64,000 nucleotides of DNA from Pseudomonas sp. Seg1 (GTDB lineage Bacteria > Pseudomonadota > Gammaproteobacteria > Pseudomonadales > Pseudomonadaceae): contig NZ_AP021903.1 of NCBI RefSeq assembly GCF_018326005.1, positions 3,939,501 through 4,003,500 of the forward strand, written 5' to 3'. Below are positions 61,668 to 64,000 of this stretch, piece after piece. The first letter of the stretch is position 1. The number at the start of each line of letters is the position of its first letter. The notes under the pieces are model-generated. The model was not told where the DNA came from. It made no database searches and saw only the letters and a list, made by a program, of their open reading frames with translations. Made by a program: the position numbers and the translations under genes.

Positions 61668-62951
61668 TTAGGCTGCGGCTTTACCGGCGGCGACCATCGC
61701 CGAAGCCGCCAGCATCGCTCGCAATAGCACCGCACACCCTGCCGCCAGATCATCCGGTGCCGCGTTCTCGATTTCGTTATGGCTGATGCCGCCCTCACAC
61801 GGTACGAAGATCATCCCCGCCGGGCCGAGTTCGGCGAGGAAAATCGCGTCGTGCCCGGCGCCGCTGACGATGTCCATGTGCGACAGGCCCAGACCTTTGG
61901 CAGCGCCACGTACTGCTTCCACGCAGCCCTTTTCAAAGTACAGCGGAGGAAAATCGGCTGTCGGGGTCAGCTCATAAGTGAGGCCATGTTCTTCGCACGT
62001 GGCGTCGATGACTTGCTTCACCTCAGCGATCATCGAGTCCAGGCGTGCCGGTTCCAGATGGCGGAAATCGAGGGTCATGCGCACCTCGCCGGGGATGACG
62101 TTGCGCGAGCCGGGATAGGCTTGCAGGCAACCCACGGTGCCGCAGGCATGGGGTTGATGGCCGAGGGCGGCGCGGTTGACGGCGCCGACGATCACCGAGG
62201 CGCCGACCAGCGCATCCTTACGCAGGTGCATCGGCGTCGGGCCAGCATGCGCCTCGACACCGCGCAGCTTCAGGTCGAACCACTTCTGCCCCAGCGCACC
62301 GAGGACCACGCCGATGGTTTTCTGTTCGTCTTCGAGGATCGGGCCTTGTTCGATGTGTGCCTCGAAATAGGCGCCGACCTTGTGGCCGCTGACTTTGCGC
62401 GGGCCGGCATAGCCGATGGCGTTGAGCGCTTCGCCGACGGTGACACCTTCGGCATCGACTTTGGCGAGGGTTTCTTCAAGGGTGAATTTCTCGGCGAACA
62501 CGCCGGAGCCCATCATGCACGGAGCGAAGCGCGAACCTTCTTCGTTGGTCCAGACCACCACCTCCAGTGGCGCTTCGGTTTCCACGCCGAGGTCGTTGAG
62601 GGTGCGCAGGACTTCGACGCCGGCGAGCACGCCGAAGCAACCGTCGAACTTGCCGCCGGTGGGTTGGGTGTCGATGTGGCTACCGGTCATCACCGGCGCC
62701 AGGTTCGGATTGCGGCCCGGGCGGCGGGCGAAGATGTTGCCGACTTCATCGACCGTGACGCTGCATCCGGCGTCCTCGCACCATTGCACGAACAGGTCGC
62801 GGGCCTGGCGATCGAGGTCAGTCAGGGCCAGGCGACAGACCCCGCCCTTGACCGTGGCGCCGAGTTTGGCCAGTTCCATAAGCGAGGCCCAGAGGCGGTC
62901 GCGGTTGATGTGCTGATGGGTGGATTGCAGAACGTCTACGGCTGCGTTCAT
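61668..62951 (-). CDS. Zn-dependent N-carbamoyl amino acid hydrolase (HyuC/beta-ureidopropionase type)
   Basis: A 427-aa M20-family amidohydrolase. Metal-binding segments are TGSHIDTQPTGGKFDGCFGV, WTNEEGSRFAPCMMGSGVFA, and HSGAGHDA-like VSGAGHDAIFLAELGPAGMI near the C-terminus. Family members hydrolyse N-carbamoyl-beta-alanine, allantoate or N-carbamoyl amino acids. The transporter next to it points to the reductive pyrimidine or hydantoin route. GAGGAG lies before the ATG. The gene symbol is withheld because specificity cannot be read. Confidence 0.88.
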   Translation of the reverse strand: MNAAVDVLQSTHQHINRDRLWASLMELAKLGATVKGGVCRLALTDLDRQARDLFVQWCEDAGCSVTVDEVGNIFARRPGRNPNLAPVMTGSHIDTQPTGGKFDGCFGVLAGVEVLRTLNDLGVETEAPLEVVVWTNEEGSRFAPCMMGSGVFAEKFTLEETLAKVDAEGVTVGEALNAIGYAGPRKVSGHKVGAYFEAHIEQGPILEDEQKTIGVVLGALGQKWFDLKLRGVEAHAGPTPMHLRKDALVGASVIVGAVNRAALGHQPHACGTVGCLQAYPGSRNVIPGEVRMTLDFRHLEPARLDSMIAEVKQVIDATCEEHGLTYELTPTADFPPLYFEKGCVEAVRGAAKGLGLSHMDIVSGAGHDAIFLAELGPAGMIFVPCEGGISHNEIENAAPDDLAAGCAVLLRAMLAASAMVAAGKAAA

Positions 62952-63006
62952 GGGATCTCCTCAGGCTGCTTTTCTTAAGGATGTTGCTGTGGTGCTTGTG
63001 AGACAG

Positions 63007-63104
63007 CCATCGCTGGCAAGCCAGCTCTTACAGGGGAATGCGCTCCATATTTGAATTTGGAATGCGGTCCACTGTGGGAGCTGGCTTGCCAGCGATGAGG
63101 CCCT
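63007..63104. repeat. REP doublet between amidohydrolase and transporter genes
   Basis: GCCATCGCTGGCAAGCCAGC and GTGGGAGCTGGCTTGCCAGC face each other about 45 bp apart. The left element has a CTTACA change in place of CCCACA. Confidence 0.92.
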
Positions 63105-63107
63105 CAA

Positions 63108-64000
63108 CTACACCGCTGATTTCACGACCGAAGGCTGCGCCCGCATCACGCACAACCCGTAATAAATCACCCCGCCCAGCGCCGAACCGGTAAACCAGCC
63201 GTAGCTGTAAAACCAGCTGAACGCATCGCTGCCCAGCGACAACAAGGTCAACACCACCGGCACGCCGAACGCGAGAAATCCAGCCCAGTTCCACGCCGGA
63301 TACACGTCGTCGCGATACAACCCGGCCAGGTCCAATTGCTGTTTCTTGATCAGGAAATAGTCCACCACCATGATCCCGGCGATCGGCCCGAGCAGGCTCG
63401 AATAGCCCAGCAGCCAGTTGGAATACACGGTCTCCAGGCTGACATCGGAAACGATCAGCCCAAGTTTTTTCAGCAACTCATGCCCCATCAGCAACAGCCC
63501 GACAAAACCGGTGAGCAACACCGCTTTGGTGCGATTGATGACCTTGGGCGCAATGTTCTGGAAGTCGTTGGTCGGCGAGACAATGTTGGCGGCGGTATTG
63601 GTCGACAGCGTGGCGATGATGATCAACGCCATCGCCACCGCAACCCACACCGGGCTCTGGATATGGCCGATCAGGCTGACCGGATCAGACACCGTGACAC
63701 CGACCAGTTTCACTGACGCTGCGGTCATGATCACGCCGAGGGAGGCGAACAGAAACATGGTCAGCGGCAAGCCGAATATCTGCCCGAGGATCTGGTCCTT
63801 CTGGCTCTTGGCGTAACGACTGAAGTCGGGAATGTTCAGCGACAACGTGGCCCAGAAGCCAACCATCGCCGTCAGCCCGGCAGCAAAGTAACTGACCACA
63901 CTCGCGCCTTCCGGACGTTTCGGCGGGATTGCCAGCAGCTCGGTCATCGACACATTGGGCATCGCCCACACCAGCAAGCCGATCCCGACCGCCACCAGTA
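63108..64000 (-). CDS. NCS1-family nucleobase/hydantoin:cation symporter, N-terminus beyond window
   Basis: The frame is open to the right edge; 297 codons are visible. About eight hydrophobic helices are present, with the NCS1 landmarks NIPDFSRYAKSQKDQILGQI, TLSTNTAANIVSPTNDFQNI and LGPIAGIMVVDYFLIKKQQL. NCS1 proteins import cytosine, uracil, allantoin or hydantoins. Lying 156 bp upstream of the amidohydrolase on the same strand, it probably supplies its pathway. The N-terminal third is missing from the window. Confidence 0.92.
   Translation of the reverse strand, partial: LVAVGIGLLVWAMPNVSMTELLAIPPKRPEGASVVSYFAAGLTAMVGFWATLSLNIPDFSRYAKSQKDQILGQIFGLPLTMFLFASLGVIMTAASVKLVGVTVSDPVSLIGHIQSPVWVAVAMALIIIATLSTNTAANIVSPTNDFQNIAPKVINRTKAVLLTGFVGLLLMGHELLKKLGLIVSDVSLETVYSNWLLGYSSLLGPIAGIMVVDYFLIKKQQLDLAGLYRDDVYPAWNWAGFLAFGVPVVLTLLSLGSDAFSWFYSYGWFTGSALGGVIYYGLCVMRAQPSVVKSAV

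Noticed and set aside
61779..62978. 399-codon plus-strand frame
   Set aside because: Antisense shadow of the amidohydrolase gene.

Overview
The window is high-GC bacterial chromosome that looks like a Pseudomonas of the fluorescens type. The basis is the protein content (SpuA/SpuB/PuuB-type polyamine genes, NodT-type outer-membrane lipoproteins, Hcp, LysR regulators), the codon usage, and many copies of the Pseudomonas REP palindromes (cores GTGGGAGCTGGCTTGCCAGC and GAGGGAGCTTGCTCCC). No rRNA, tRNA, prophage, IS element or CRISPR array was seen. Both ends cut through genes: agmatine deiminase on the left and an NCS1 nucleobase transporter on the right.

Layout. 1-8.2 kb: aguA fragment, a LysR gene, DoxX, two divergent L,D-transpeptidases of different families, a 134-bp tandem REP array running into the end of an MFS efflux gene, another LysR gene and a SleB-type hydrolase. 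8.4-12.8 kb: CAP-domain protein, moaA, bestrophin-like channel, chrA. 13.3-17.1 kb: a second gamma-glutamylation set (glutamine-synthetase-like ligase plus FAD oxidase) followed by a DeoR-type regulator. 17.3-25.9 kb: LysR/quinone reductase pair, a three-gene tripartite efflux operon, small envelope proteins, an AbrB-type membrane protein and a MESH1-like HD hydrolase.

26.1-33 kb is the accessory core. A four-gene operon with two DUF6384-like membrane coiled-coil paralogues, the 5' stub of a third, an unknown 106-aa protein and a 379-aa coiled-coil protein is bracketed by two inverted paralogues encoding small secreted proteins with a C-x11-C repeat. These two share a conserved upstream leader. 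Next comes an Hcp gene overlapping a DUF4225-type gene, with an AT-rich four-helix membrane protein gene convergent to it: a likely type VI effector/immunity cassette.

34-45 kb is a complete polyamine uptake and gamma-glutamyl-putrescine pathway: a PuuR-type regulator, puuB, puuC and puuA on one strand, and divergently puuD plus an ABC transporter (ATPase, two permeases, binding protein). With aguA and the 13-16 kb set, polyamine nitrogen use is the main metabolic theme.

45-64 kb: thpR, several lipoproteins, L-lactate permease, a periplasmic aldehyde oxidoreductase paoABC, a LysR/cupin/aldo-keto reductase cluster, an alpha/beta hydrolase, a second CAP protein, a DHH phosphoesterase, and a hydantoinase/carbamoylase-type amidohydrolase next to an NCS1 transporter, suggesting pyrimidine or hydantoin catabolism. 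REP elements sit in most gaps longer than about 100 bp, usually at gene 3' ends.
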